Of a stretch of 7,727 nt of DNA, positions 1-5,973 are shown one piece after another (the first letter of the stretch is position 1; every line of letters starts with the position of its first letter). The notes below the pieces were generated by a model. That model was not told the origin of the DNA. It did not search any database and saw only the letters and a list, made by a program, of their open reading frames with translations. Made by a program: the position numbers and the translations under genes. This DNA comes from a bacterium (GTDB lineage Bacteria > Gemmatimonadota > Gemmatimonadetes > Gemmatimonadales > Gemmatimonadaceae), in NCBI GenBank assembly GCA_021802745.1, contig JAJZRK010000150.1:1-7727 (forward strand). The letters are read 5' to 3'.

Positions 1-24
1 GATGCACCACGGACACGATACGGC

Positions 25-50
25 GCCAGCGGGGAAACCGCCCCGCTGGC
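25..50 (-). terminator. Perfect 10-bp hairpin past the metallo-hydrolase gene, possible terminator
   Basis: Bases 25-34 and 41-50 are perfect reverse complements, giving a very GC-rich 10-bp stem with a 6-nt loop. Three more pairs (21-23 with 52-54) can form across one mismatch. It lies about 45 nt past the stop codon of the minus-strand operon, where a terminator is expected. Neither side carries a T-run, so it is not a textbook Rho-independent terminator; it may act with Rho or only stabilise the transcript end. A smaller hairpin (72-76 with 81-85, 4-nt loop) sits between it and the stop. The rest of 1-94 shows no gene that I can support. Confidence 0.45.
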
Positions 51-94
51 ACCGCTGATTCGATCGAGCTACCCGCTATTGCGGGAAACTCGCG

Positions 95-889
95 CTAGAG
101 ACCCAGTTCCATCTGCCCGCGCCGGTTCCCCGGCCACGTCACCACGTCCTGGCTCGCGCAGCCCAGCGACCCCCGAAAGGCGGTGCGCTTCAGCACGTCG
201 CGCGCGCTCTCGAGCGCGAGGCGCGGCTCGTTGTTCTGCTGGCTCAGGTGGGCGAGTAGCACCTGGCGCAGTCCCTTGTGCGCGGCGCGCCCGAGCAGGC
301 CGCCGGTCTGACGGTTGCTCAGGTGCCCCGTGCTGCTCGCGATGCGCGCCTGCAGGAACGGCGGGTACGGCCCCGTGCGCAGCATGATCTCGTCGTGGTT
401 GCTCTCGAAGACGAGGTAGTCGAGCCGCTCGAACGCCGCGCCCACGTCGTCGGTCACGGTGCCCAGGTCGGTGGCGATGCCGATGCGCTCGCCCGAGCGC
501 TGCGCGGTGATCACCACCGCCGCGGGCTGCGCGGCGTCGTGCGGCACCGTCACCAGTTCCACGGTGCATTCGCCGATCAGGCGCACCGTGCCGTAGGCGG
601 TGGCCAGTTGGCGATCGCCGGGAAGGTTGGCGACGCCGGCAAGGGTGCCGGGCGTGCTCACGACGGGCCAATGCCACTTGGCCACCGCCTGCGCCAGCCC
701 CTTGATGTGATCAATGTGCTCATGCGTCACGATCACCGCGTCAATGGACGCCGGCGCCACGCCCGCCTCGGCGAGCCGCTTGGCGAGAATGCGCGGGCCG
801 AGCCCGCAGTCCACCAGCAGGCGCGTCGCGCCCGCTTCGACGAGGGTGGCGTTCGCCTTGCTTCCGCTGGCAAGGGTGCAAAACCTCAC
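95..889 (-). CDS. MBL-fold metallo-hydrolase, WalJ/YycJ-like
   Basis: The product is a 264-residue metallo-beta-lactamase-fold protein, a usual length for the WalJ/YycJ-type family. Counting from GTG 889, the metal-binding signature THEHIDH is at 55-61. Later motifs are VPHD at 115-118 (His117), ATDLG at 139-143 (Asp141), ESNHDE at 162-167, GHLSN at 188-192 and AHLSQQNN at 213-220. Together these provide the His/Asp set for a two-metal site. The family is predicted to contain cytoplasmic hydrolases, in some members 5'-exonucleases acting on DNA or RNA; the exact substrate here is unknown. GTG 889 is preferred because the protein then begins VRFCTLASGS, the usual family start. Two in-frame GTG codons further upstream (949 and 964) would add an Ala/Arg/Leu-rich repeat tail. 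No Shine-Dalgarno sequence is visible before any of them. It is the last gene of the minus-strand block, 115 nt after manC. The fold and family are sure; the start is less so. Confidence 0.9.
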   Translation of the reverse strand: MRFCTLASGSKANATLVEAGATRLLVDCGLGPRILAKRLAEAGVAPASIDAVIVTHEHIDHIKGLAQAVAKWHWPVVSTPGTLAGVANLPGDRQLATAYGTVRLIGECTVELVTVPHDAAQPAAVVITAQRSGERIGIATDLGTVTDDVGAAFERLDYLVFESNHDEIMLRTGPYPPFLQARIASSTGHLSNRQTGGLLGRAAHKGLRQVLLAHLSQQNNEPRLALESARDVLKRTAFRGSLGCASQDVVTWPGNRRGQMELGL

Positions 890-895
890 GGGGTG

Positions 896-970
896 CAAGG
901 CTGCGGCGCGCAAGGCTGCGGCGCGCAAGGCTGCGGCGCGCAACGCCACGGCGCGCGACGCCACGCCGCG
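896..970. repeat. 15-bp tandem repeat, three perfect and two diverged copies
   Basis: Three identical 15-bp units lie head to tail at 896-910, 911-925 and 926-940 (plus-strand unit CAAGGCTGCGGCGCG). Diverged units follow at 941-955 (three differences) and 956-970 (two more). The array fills most of the gap between manC and the metallo-hydrolase gene. The period is exactly five codons and the array has no stop on the minus strand in the hydrolase frame, where it reads as an Ala-Ala-Leu-Arg-Ala-type pentad. Each perfect unit also carries an in-frame TTG, and the diverged part carries GTG at 949 and 964. It may be a non-coding minisatellite or a variable N-terminal extension. Confidence 0.9.
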
Positions 971-1004
971 CGCCCGACGGCGCGGCGACGAGCCGGGCGC
1001 GTTA

Positions 1005-2048
1005 TCACCGGCGCTCCCGCAGGTCGGGTGGAAGCGTCTCGAGCAACGGCTTGAGGTTCCTGGCCTTCTCCTCGGTGGTCACGAGGATCACGCCCGCGTG
1101 TTCCACGACCACGAGCCCCTCCACGCCGTACAGCACGACGTCGGCGCCCGCCGCGTAGACGACATTCTCCGACGACTCGCGCAAGTGCACGCGGCCGTGC
1201 GCCACGTTGCCGTTCGCGTCGCGCTCGCGGACGCCGCGCAGCGCGGCCCACGTGCCGACATCGTTCCATCCGAAGCTGCCCGGGAGCACGAAGACGCGTT
1301 CGCTCCGCTCGAGCACGCCCACGTCCACGGCGATCGGATCCTTCACGGCGCCGAAGAAGCGCCCCGCGTCATCGCCGGCGCTCGCGAGCGGACCGGCCAC
1401 CGCCGGGCAGTGCGCGCCGAGTTCCTGGAGGAAGACGCCGACCGGCCAGGCGAAGATGCCGGAGTTCCACAGCGCTCCTGCCTCGACAAGCGACTTGGCG
1501 CGCTCCGGCCTTGGCTTTTCGACGAAGCGCGCCACGCGCCGCGCCGCGCCGTCCGTCGCGCCGCCGACTTCGATGTAGCCGAGCCCCGTGTCGGCGTGCG
1601 TCGGCACGATGCCGACCGTGACGAGCCCCTGCGTGCGCGCCGCCTCGGCGGCGGCGAGCTGCAGCGCCTGGCGAAAATGCGGCACGTCGCCGATCGCCCA
1701 GTCGGCGTGCACGGAGAGCATGATGGCATCCGGGCCGGCCGCCTTCGCGATGCGCGAGGCGGCCCACGCGAGTGCGGCGGCGGTGCCGGCGGGGCGGGGC
1801 TCGGCGAGCACGTGCGCCGCCGGCAGTTCCGGCGCGATCGCGCGCACGCCGTCGGCAAGTTCGGCGTTCGTGAGCACGAGCGTCCGTTCGGCCGGCGCCA
1901 CGAGGGCGAGGCGGTCGAGCGTGTCGCGCAGCATCGGCTGGTCGCTGAGCAGCGGCAGGAACTGCTTGGGCCGTTCGGGCGTGCTCAGCGGCCAGAAACG
2001 CGAGCCCACGCCGCCCGCCAGGATCACGATCCAGGTGGGCGTGCTCAT
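1005..2048 (-). CDS. manC: Mannose-1-phosphate guanylyltransferase, ManC type, single-domain
   Basis: The enzyme joins GTP and mannose-1-phosphate to make GDP-mannose and pyrophosphate, in the cytoplasm, for polysaccharide or glycan synthesis. The 347-residue protein has the nucleotidyltransferase signature LAGGVGSRFWPLS at 10-22 followed by PKQF at 27-30. Further motifs are TGLGYIE (154-160), FVEKP (175-179), WNSGIF (194-199) and the DVGVLERSERV...FGWNDVGTW block (242-267). There is no C-terminal cupin isomerase domain, so it is monofunctional and close to the usual length. Two spots deviate: SVHADW at 112-117 where the family usually has P-(A/S)-D-H, and AGTAAAL at 87-93 where N-T-A-P is usual. 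The Asp is kept. The start ATG overlaps the response regulator stop as ATGA, so translation is probably coupled. A related nucleotidyltransferase with another sugar substrate cannot be excluded, but the SRFWPLS...PKQ pattern favours GDP-mannose. Confidence 0.9.
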   Translation of the reverse strand: MSTPTWIVILAGGVGSRFWPLSTPERPKQFLPLLSDQPMLRDTLDRLALVAPAERTLVLTNAELADGVRAIAPELPAAHVLAEPRPAGTAAALAWAASRIAKAAGPDAIMLSVHADWAIGDVPHFRQALQLAAAEAARTQGLVTVGIVPTHADTGLGYIEVGGATDGAARRVARFVEKPRPERAKSLVEAGALWNSGIFAWPVGVFLQELGAHCPAVAGPLASAGDDAGRFFGAVKDPIAVDVGVLERSERVFVLPGSFGWNDVGTWAALRGVRERDANGNVAHGRVHLRESSENVVYAAGADVVLYGVEGLVVVEHAGVILVTTEEKARNLKPLLETLPPDLRERR

Positions 2049-2449
2049 GTGGCCGCCGGCGGCGCGTCGGCGCCGTCATCCATGCCCGTGAGTTCCATGA
2101 CGCGGGCGAAGAGACGCTTCGGGCTGAACGGCTTGGTGATGAAGTCGGACGCGCCGAGGCGCATGGCCTCGTCGTACCGCTGGTCCTGGCCGGCGGCGGT
2201 GAGGATGACGCACGGAATGGACGACCAGCGCGGGTCGCCGCGCATGCGCGCGAGCACTTCCAGCCCGGAGAGTTGGGGCATCATGAGGTCGAGCAGCACG
2301 AGGCGGATATCCGGATGCGCGGCGAGGGCGGCCAGCGCTTCCGTGCCGTCGAAGACCAGCGTCACCTGGAACGGGCCCTGTTCGAGCTTCGTCTTGACGA
2401 TGCGGCCGATGTGCGGTTCGTCGTCGGCCACGAGCACATGGCACGTCAT
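2045..2449 (-). CDS. Single-domain response regulator (CheY-like REC)
   Basis: This 134-residue protein is a receiver domain with no DNA-binding or enzymatic output domain. The acidic pair Asp9-Asp10, the phospho-acceptor Asp54 (in VLLDLMMP), Thr84 and Lys106 (in ITKPF) are all present, so it should accept phosphate from a histidine kinase and signal by protein contact. After the REC fold there is only a short Ala/Asp/Pro tail (about 122-134). The chosen ATG puts the first beta strand (HVLVADDE) at residues 4-11, as in the family. It starts 13 nt after the Roadblock gene stop and its own stop overlaps the manC start. No strong Shine-Dalgarno sequence precedes it, which suggests coupling to the gene before. 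The reading frame stays open further upstream, but that part is antisense-type shadow of the Roadblock gene. Its kinase partner is unknown; the kinase at 4807-5973 is the nearest candidate. Confidence 0.93.
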   Translation of the reverse strand: MTCHVLVADDEPHIGRIVKTKLEQGPFQVTLVFDGTEALAALAAHPDIRLVLLDLMMPQLSGLEVLARMRGDPRWSSIPCVILTAAGQDQRYDEAMRLGASDFITKPFSPKRLFARVMELTGMDDGADAPPAAT

Positions 2450-2462
2450 GCCCGGGCGCCGG

Positions 2463-2816
2463 TCAGACGAGGGAAGCGATGTTCGCGCGGTTGCGCCGCA
2501 GTTCGTAGAGCAGCTGGGCGAGATTGGTGGTCGGGAGCGCGAGCACCAGCAGCACCGCGTCGGCGGAGAGCGCCGAGACGATGGCCATGCCGTGTTCGTG
2601 CTCCAGCACGGCGGTCTGGAGGACGCCCTGCCGGCTGGCGTGGCCCAGTTCTTCGGCGGCGAGCAGCACGGGCGGCACGTGGGCGGCCACGTTCTCGGTG
2701 TCCACCGCCGGCACGCCCTGGCCGTCAATGACGAGCCCGTCGCGGCCAAGAACGATGACCGCCTGTACCCCCTCCCGATCCCGAATGGCAGCCACGAGGT
2801 CGCGAATGGTCGGCAT
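2463..2816 (-). CDS. Roadblock/LC7 domain protein
   Basis: The 117 residues form one Roadblock/LC7 domain. An N-terminal helix (about 3-15, DLVAAIRDREG) leads into the strand pair VQAVIVLGRDGLVIDG (17-32), then a central helix with AAHVPPVLLAAEELG (44-58), and two strands (about 63-70 and 76-93), ending in a helix rich in Leu, Arg and Asn. Such domains dimerise and in bacteria often bind Ras-like small GTPases; MglB acting on MglA is the known case. No GTPase gene is in this window, so the partner is unseen. It is the first gene of the minus-strand block, with GGAG seven bases before its ATG and a good promoter upstream. Sitting before a stand-alone receiver suggests they belong to one signalling module. 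The domain assignment comes from the pattern of strands and conserved Gly/Asp positions, not from a search. Confidence 0.82.
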   Translation of the reverse strand: MPTIRDLVAAIRDREGVQAVIVLGRDGLVIDGQGVPAVDTENVAAHVPPVLLAAEELGHASRQGVLQTAVLEHEHGMAIVSALSADAVLLVLALPTTNLAQLLYELRRNRANIASLV

Positions 2817-2823
2817 CGGCCTG

Positions 2824-2827
2824 CTCC
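2824..2827 (-). promoter_or_regulatory. Shine-Dalgarno site for the Roadblock gene
   Basis: GGAG on the minus strand lies seven bases before ATG 2816. It is the clearest ribosome-binding site in the window; most other genes here have none and start at or near the preceding stop. It supports ATG 2816 as the first start of the minus-strand block. Confidence 0.65.
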
Positions 2828-2846
2828 GGTGTAGTAAGGTTGCCGA

Positions 2847-2874
2847 AGTGTACGCACCGTGGGGGCGAAGTCAA
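2847..2874 (-). promoter_or_regulatory. Sigma70-like promoter of the minus-strand operon
   Basis: On the minus strand, TTGACT (2874-2869) is followed after a 16-nt spacer by TACACT (2852-2847). The first hexamer matches five of six bases of the -35 consensus and the second four of six of the -10 consensus. Transcription would start near 2840 and give a leader of about 24 nt that includes the GGAG site before the Roadblock ATG. The position in the divergent gap fits well. The opposite operon must start from the same roughly 109-bp gap, where I see only a weak TACTTT at 2909-2914, very close to its ATG. Confidence 0.65.
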
Positions 2875-2925
2875 GCCGAATTCGCTTCCCCTGCCGTCGC
2901 CCGACCGCTACTTTCACCAGAGCCC

Positions 2926-3525
2926 ATGTCCACTCCGAATTCCACGTCCCGCCGCGGCCGCCGCGCGGCCTTCGGTTCGTTGCTGTTCGCCCTCGTCGCG
3001 CTGACGCTGGCGGGGTGCAGCGACCCCTTCAAGCTGAAGGCGCAGTACGCGAACGAACCGTTCACGTACTCCGTCTACGGCATGTCCGGCGCCGGCCCGG
3101 CGAACGCACCGGCCGCGCTCGACCTCGTCGGCCGCCAGGCGGTGAAGGTGGACGGGAATTTTGCCTTCGACATCGCGTTCGACTTCGACGGCACTGGCAA
3201 GATTCTCGTCATTCCGCAGAAACTCGTCGGCACGCCATTGTCGGGCGCACGCGTGGTGGCGCTGCAGCGCATCAGCGGCGCCTACGAATCCATCGTCGAG
3301 TCGCCGCGCGACAACTGGCAGCTCGATTCGGTGGTGACGGTGATTCCGGGTGAGACGGTGGGCATCCGGCTGACGACGGCGAGCTGCCTGTACCAGCTGT
3401 CCAGCGAGATGGTCGCCAAGATCGTGATTGATTCGTTGAAGACGGGCGGACTCATCTTCGGCCGCGGCGTGATCAACCCGAATTGCGGCTTCCGGTCGTT
3501 CGCGGACGGCATTCCGGACAAATAG
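2926..3525 (+). CDS. Uncharacterised lipoprotein, first gene of the serS operon
   Basis: I do not recognise this family. The 199-residue product begins with an Arg-rich n-region (8-13), a hydrophobic stretch (about 15-28) and the lipobox LAGC at 28-31, so it should be exported, cleaved and lipid-modified at Cys31. The residues after the Cys are Ser32 and Asp33. The mature part alternates hydrophobic and polar residues, for example FAFDIAFDFDGTGKILVIP at 79-97, and has many Gly and Val, which suggests a beta-rich fold. Two further cysteines (144 and 187) could form a disulfide outside the cytoplasm. ATG 2926 is chosen because it gives a complete signal peptide; an open frame continues upstream but has no such signal. 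Only a weak purine run (AGAG) precedes it. Its stop is 3 nt before serS, so it is co-transcribed with it. No enzymatic motif is visible and no function is proposed. Confidence 0.85.
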   Translation: MSTPNSTSRRGRRAAFGSLLFALVALTLAGCSDPFKLKAQYANEPFTYSVYGMSGAGPANAPAALDLVGRQAVKVDGNFAFDIAFDFDGTGKILVIPQKLVGTPLSGARVVALQRISGAYESIVESPRDNWQLDSVVTVIPGETVGIRLTTASCLYQLSSEMVAKIVIDSLKTGGLIFGRGVINPNCGFRSFADGIPDK

Positions 3526-3528
3526 GCC

Positions 3529-4803
3529 ATGCACGACATCCGAATGGTGCGTGAGCAGGCGGCGGCGCTGCGCGAAGGCATGGCGCGCCGCGGCACGCTC
3601 GACCAGCTCGAGCCCGTCATCGCCGGGCTCGAGGCGCTCGACCGTGAGCGTCGGCAGGCCATCCAGTCGGTCGAGGAGAAGAAGGCGGCGCGCAACGCGG
3701 CGAGCCAGGAAGTGGGGCGCCGGAAGAAGGCGGGCGAGGATGCCTCCGACTTGCAGGCGCAGACGCGCGCGCTCGGCGAGGAGATCGCGCGCCTCGAAGC
3801 CTCGCTCACAGCCACCGAGGCGGCCATTCAGCAGGGGCTGTACGAGATCCCCAATGTCACCCTCCCCGCCGTGCCGGCGGGCGACGAGACGCACAATACG
3901 GTGGTGCGCAGCTGGGGCACGCCGCGCGCCGTGGACGGGGTGAAGCCGCACTGGGAAGTGGGCGAGGCGCTCAAGCTCCTCGACCTGCCGCGGGGCGCCA
4001 AGATCAGCGGGTCGGGCTTCATCGTGTTCCGCGGCGCCGGGGCCCGGCTGGTGCGCGCGCTCATGAACCTGATGCTCGACCTGCATACGCGTGAGCACGG
4101 ATACGAGGAGCTGTGGGTGCCCGCGGTCGTGAACCGCGCCGCGATGATCGGCACGGGTCAGCTGCCGAAGTTCGCGGAGGACATGTACGCGCTCACCGAC
4201 GACCAGGGCTACCTGATTCCCACCGCCGAGGTGCCGGTCACCAACCTCTACGGCGGGGAGATTCTCGACGCCGCGCAATTGCCGATGGCGATGTGCGCCT
4301 ACACGCCGTGCTTCCGGCGCGAGGCGGGGGCGGCGGGCAAGGACACGCGCGGCCTCCTGCGGGTGCACGAGTTCGACAAGGTCGAACTGGTGCGCTACTG
4401 CCGACCGGAAGACGGCGCCGCCCAGCTGGAACTCCTGACCGGGCATGCGGAACAGGTGCTGCAGCTGCTGGGCCTGCCGTACCGCGTGCTCCTGCTGGCC
4501 GCCGGCGACACGGGCTTCAACAGCGCCATGACGTATGACCTCGAGGTCTTCGCCCCGGGCGTCGGCAAGTGGCTCGAAGTCTCGTCGTGCTCGGTCTTCA
4601 CCGACTTCCAGGCGCGCCGCGCGAACATCCGCTTCCGCGCCGCACCGGGCGAGAAGCCGCAGCACGTCTACACGCTGAATGGCTCGGCGCTCGCCTTTCC
4701 GCGCGTGATCGCCGCGCTGCTCGAGCATTATCAGCAGGCCGACGGGTCGGTGCTGCTCCCCGACGCGCTGCGACCGTACGCCGGCACCGACGTGCTCCGG
4801 TAG
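3529..4803 (+). CDS. serS: Seryl-tRNA synthetase
   Basis: This class II aminoacyl-tRNA synthetase charges tRNA-Ser (and tRNA-Sec where present) with serine in the cytoplasm. The 424-residue length is normal. It starts MHDIRMVREQ, like the usual family start, and residues 1-105 form the charged, Ala/Glu-rich antiparallel coiled-coil arm that grips the tRNA. The catalytic core shows TAEVPVTNL (232-240), motif 2 starting CFRREAGAAGKDTRG (261-275) and running to VHEFDKVE (279-286), TYDLEVF (335-341), LEVSSCS (349-355), DFQARR (359-364) and motif 3 LNGSALAFPR (383-392). Motif 3 and QARRANIRFR resemble the Thermus form more than the E. coli form, going by memory. Met334 replaces a Lys often seen before TYDLE. 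It begins 3 nt after the lipoprotein stop, and the kinase gene begins 3 nt after its own stop. No Shine-Dalgarno site is visible, so translational coupling is likely. Confidence 0.98.
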   Translation: MHDIRMVREQAAALREGMARRGTLDQLEPVIAGLEALDRERRQAIQSVEEKKAARNAASQEVGRRKKAGEDASDLQAQTRALGEEIARLEASLTATEAAIQQGLYEIPNVTLPAVPAGDETHNTVVRSWGTPRAVDGVKPHWEVGEALKLLDLPRGAKISGSGFIVFRGAGARLVRALMNLMLDLHTREHGYEELWVPAVVNRAAMIGTGQLPKFAEDMYALTDDQGYLIPTAEVPVTNLYGGEILDAAQLPMAMCAYTPCFRREAGAAGKDTRGLLRVHEFDKVELVRYCRPEDGAAQLELLTGHAEQVLQLLGLPYRVLLLAAGDTGFNSAMTYDLEVFAPGVGKWLEVSSCSVFTDFQARRANIRFRAAPGEKPQHVYTLNGSALAFPRVIAALLEHYQQADGSVLLPDALRPYAGTDVLR

Positions 4804-4806
4804 CGC

Positions 4807-5973
4807 ATGCGACGCCGGGTGCCGGTTTTCCTCGTCGCGCTCGGCCTCCTCGTGCTGCTGGGGTCGTACGTCTGGTATGCGCAGCGCCTCGTGGACGAGC
4901 TGCGCGTCGAATCGGAACGCACCGGGCGCATGTTTGCCCGCGTCTACGGTGCGCTCGCCGATACCACCGCCGGGGCGGAAACCGCGGCGTTGATGGAGCT
5001 CACGCAGGAGATTCGCGAGCTCGGCGTTCCCGTCATCGTGACTGACGCACAGGGACAACCCACCTCGTTCGTGAACATCCCCGAGCTGGGCAATGGCTTC
5101 GTTGGTGCCGCCGACCCGCGCTCCGGCGCGTTGCGCGCGATGGTGCGTTCGCTCGACGCGCAGAATCCACCCGTGGACGAGCCCGGCATCGGCCAGGTGC
5201 ACTTTGGCAACACGCCGCTCGTGCGCGGCTTGCGCATCATCCCGCTGCTGCAGGTGGCGATGCTGAGCCTGCTCATCGTCGCCGGCATCATGGCGCTGGG
5301 GGTGCGGGCACGCGCCGAGCGCGAACGCGTCTGGGCGGGCATGGCGCGCGAGGCCGCGCACCAGCTCGGCACGCCGCTCTCGTCGCTGCAGGGGTGGCTG
5401 GAACTGCTGGCCGAGCGGGAAGGGGATTCCGCGGCCGAATCGGCGCGGAACCACATGCAGGGCGACGTCGAGCGACTGGAGCGCGTCGCCCATCGCTTCG
5501 AGCGCATCGGCCGTCCGCCCAAGCTTGTCGCCACCGACGTCGGCGAGGCGGTGCAGACGGTGGTGGACTACTTCCGGGCCCGCGTGCCGACGCTGGCCAA
5601 CACCGTCGTGGTCAACTTCGAGCGTGGCGACGGCCCGCTCACCGTGCGCGCCGATCGCGTGCTGCTCGAGTGGGCCGTCGAGTCGCTCGTGAAGAACGCG
5701 GTGGACGCGCTTGCCGGGCGGGGCGGCACCATCTCCGTGCGCGTGGACCGCGCCGCCGGCGGCGGCGCGCGGGTTCGCGTGGCCGACGACGGGCCCGGCA
5801 TTCCGCCCAACCTGCGCCGCAAGATCTTCGCCGCCGGCTTCACCACGAAGGAGCGCGGCTGGGGCATTGGTCTTCCGCTTGCGCGCCGCATCGTCGAAGA
5901 GTCGCACAACGGGCGGCTGATGCTCGTTCCGTCCGACCGCGGGGCGGTGTTCGACCTCGTCTTTCCCGGATGA
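4807..5973 (+). CDS. Membrane sensor histidine kinase, HQLGTP type
   Basis: This 388-residue protein is a two-component sensor kinase. Membrane helices lie at about 5-25 and 143-166, enclosing an extracytoplasmic sensor of about 117 residues. Its GVPVIVTDAQGQPTSFVNIP stretch (73-92) looks like part of a PAS/Cache-type fold. No HAMP domain fits between helix 2 and the H-box. The phospho-accepting His185 lies in AHQLGTPLSSL (184-194), an H-box with Gln-Leu-Gly where most kinases have Glu-(Leu/Ile)-Arg. The ATP-binding domain has the N-box Asn297 (SLVKNAVDAL), G1 ADDGPGIP (326-333), KIFAAGFTTK (339-348) and the glycine lid GWGIGL (351-356). All catalytic parts are present. It follows serS by 3 nt and its stop overlaps the uvrD start. 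There is no regulator in this operon; the CheY-like protein at 2045-2449 is the nearest. The signal is unknown. Confidence 0.95.
   Translation: MRRRVPVFLVALGLLVLLGSYVWYAQRLVDELRVESERTGRMFARVYGALADTTAGAETAALMELTQEIRELGVPVIVTDAQGQPTSFVNIPELGNGFVGAADPRSGALRAMVRSLDAQNPPVDEPGIGQVHFGNTPLVRGLRIIPLLQVAMLSLLIVAGIMALGVRARAERERVWAGMAREAAHQLGTPLSSLQGWLELLAEREGDSAAESARNHMQGDVERLERVAHRFERIGRPPKLVATDVGEAVQTVVDYFRARVPTLANTVVVNFERGDGPLTVRADRVLLEWAVESLVKNAVDALAGRGGTISVRVDRAAGGGARVRVADDGPGIPPNLRRKIFAAGFTTKERGWGIGLPLARRIVEESHNGRLMLVPSDRGAVFDLVFPG

Noticed and set aside
889..964. Ala/Arg-rich N-terminal extension of the hydrolase as a targeting peptide
   Set aside because: The family normally starts at the codon at 889, the extension is pure repeat translation, and no ribosome-binding site precedes GTG 964.
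896..970. Tandem repeat as a CRISPR array
   Set aside because: The units touch each other with no spacers and are only 15 bp long, and no cas gene is present.
714..2834. Plus-strand open frame of 706 codons, including KAAAR repeats that look like a histone H1-type tail
   Set aside because: It lies antisense to four well-supported genes, has no recognisable domain, and the KAAAR stretch is only the 15-bp tandem repeat read on the other strand.
2886..2914. Promoter for the plus operon (TTCCCC, 17 nt, TACTTT)
   Set aside because: Only three of six bases match in each box and the start would fall about 5 nt before the ATG; too weak to annotate.
2914..5907. Minus-strand open frame of 997 codons
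   Set aside because: It is antisense to the lipoprotein, serS and kinase genes, is full of His/Arg/Gly/Ala typical of GC-rich shadow frames, and shows no domain.
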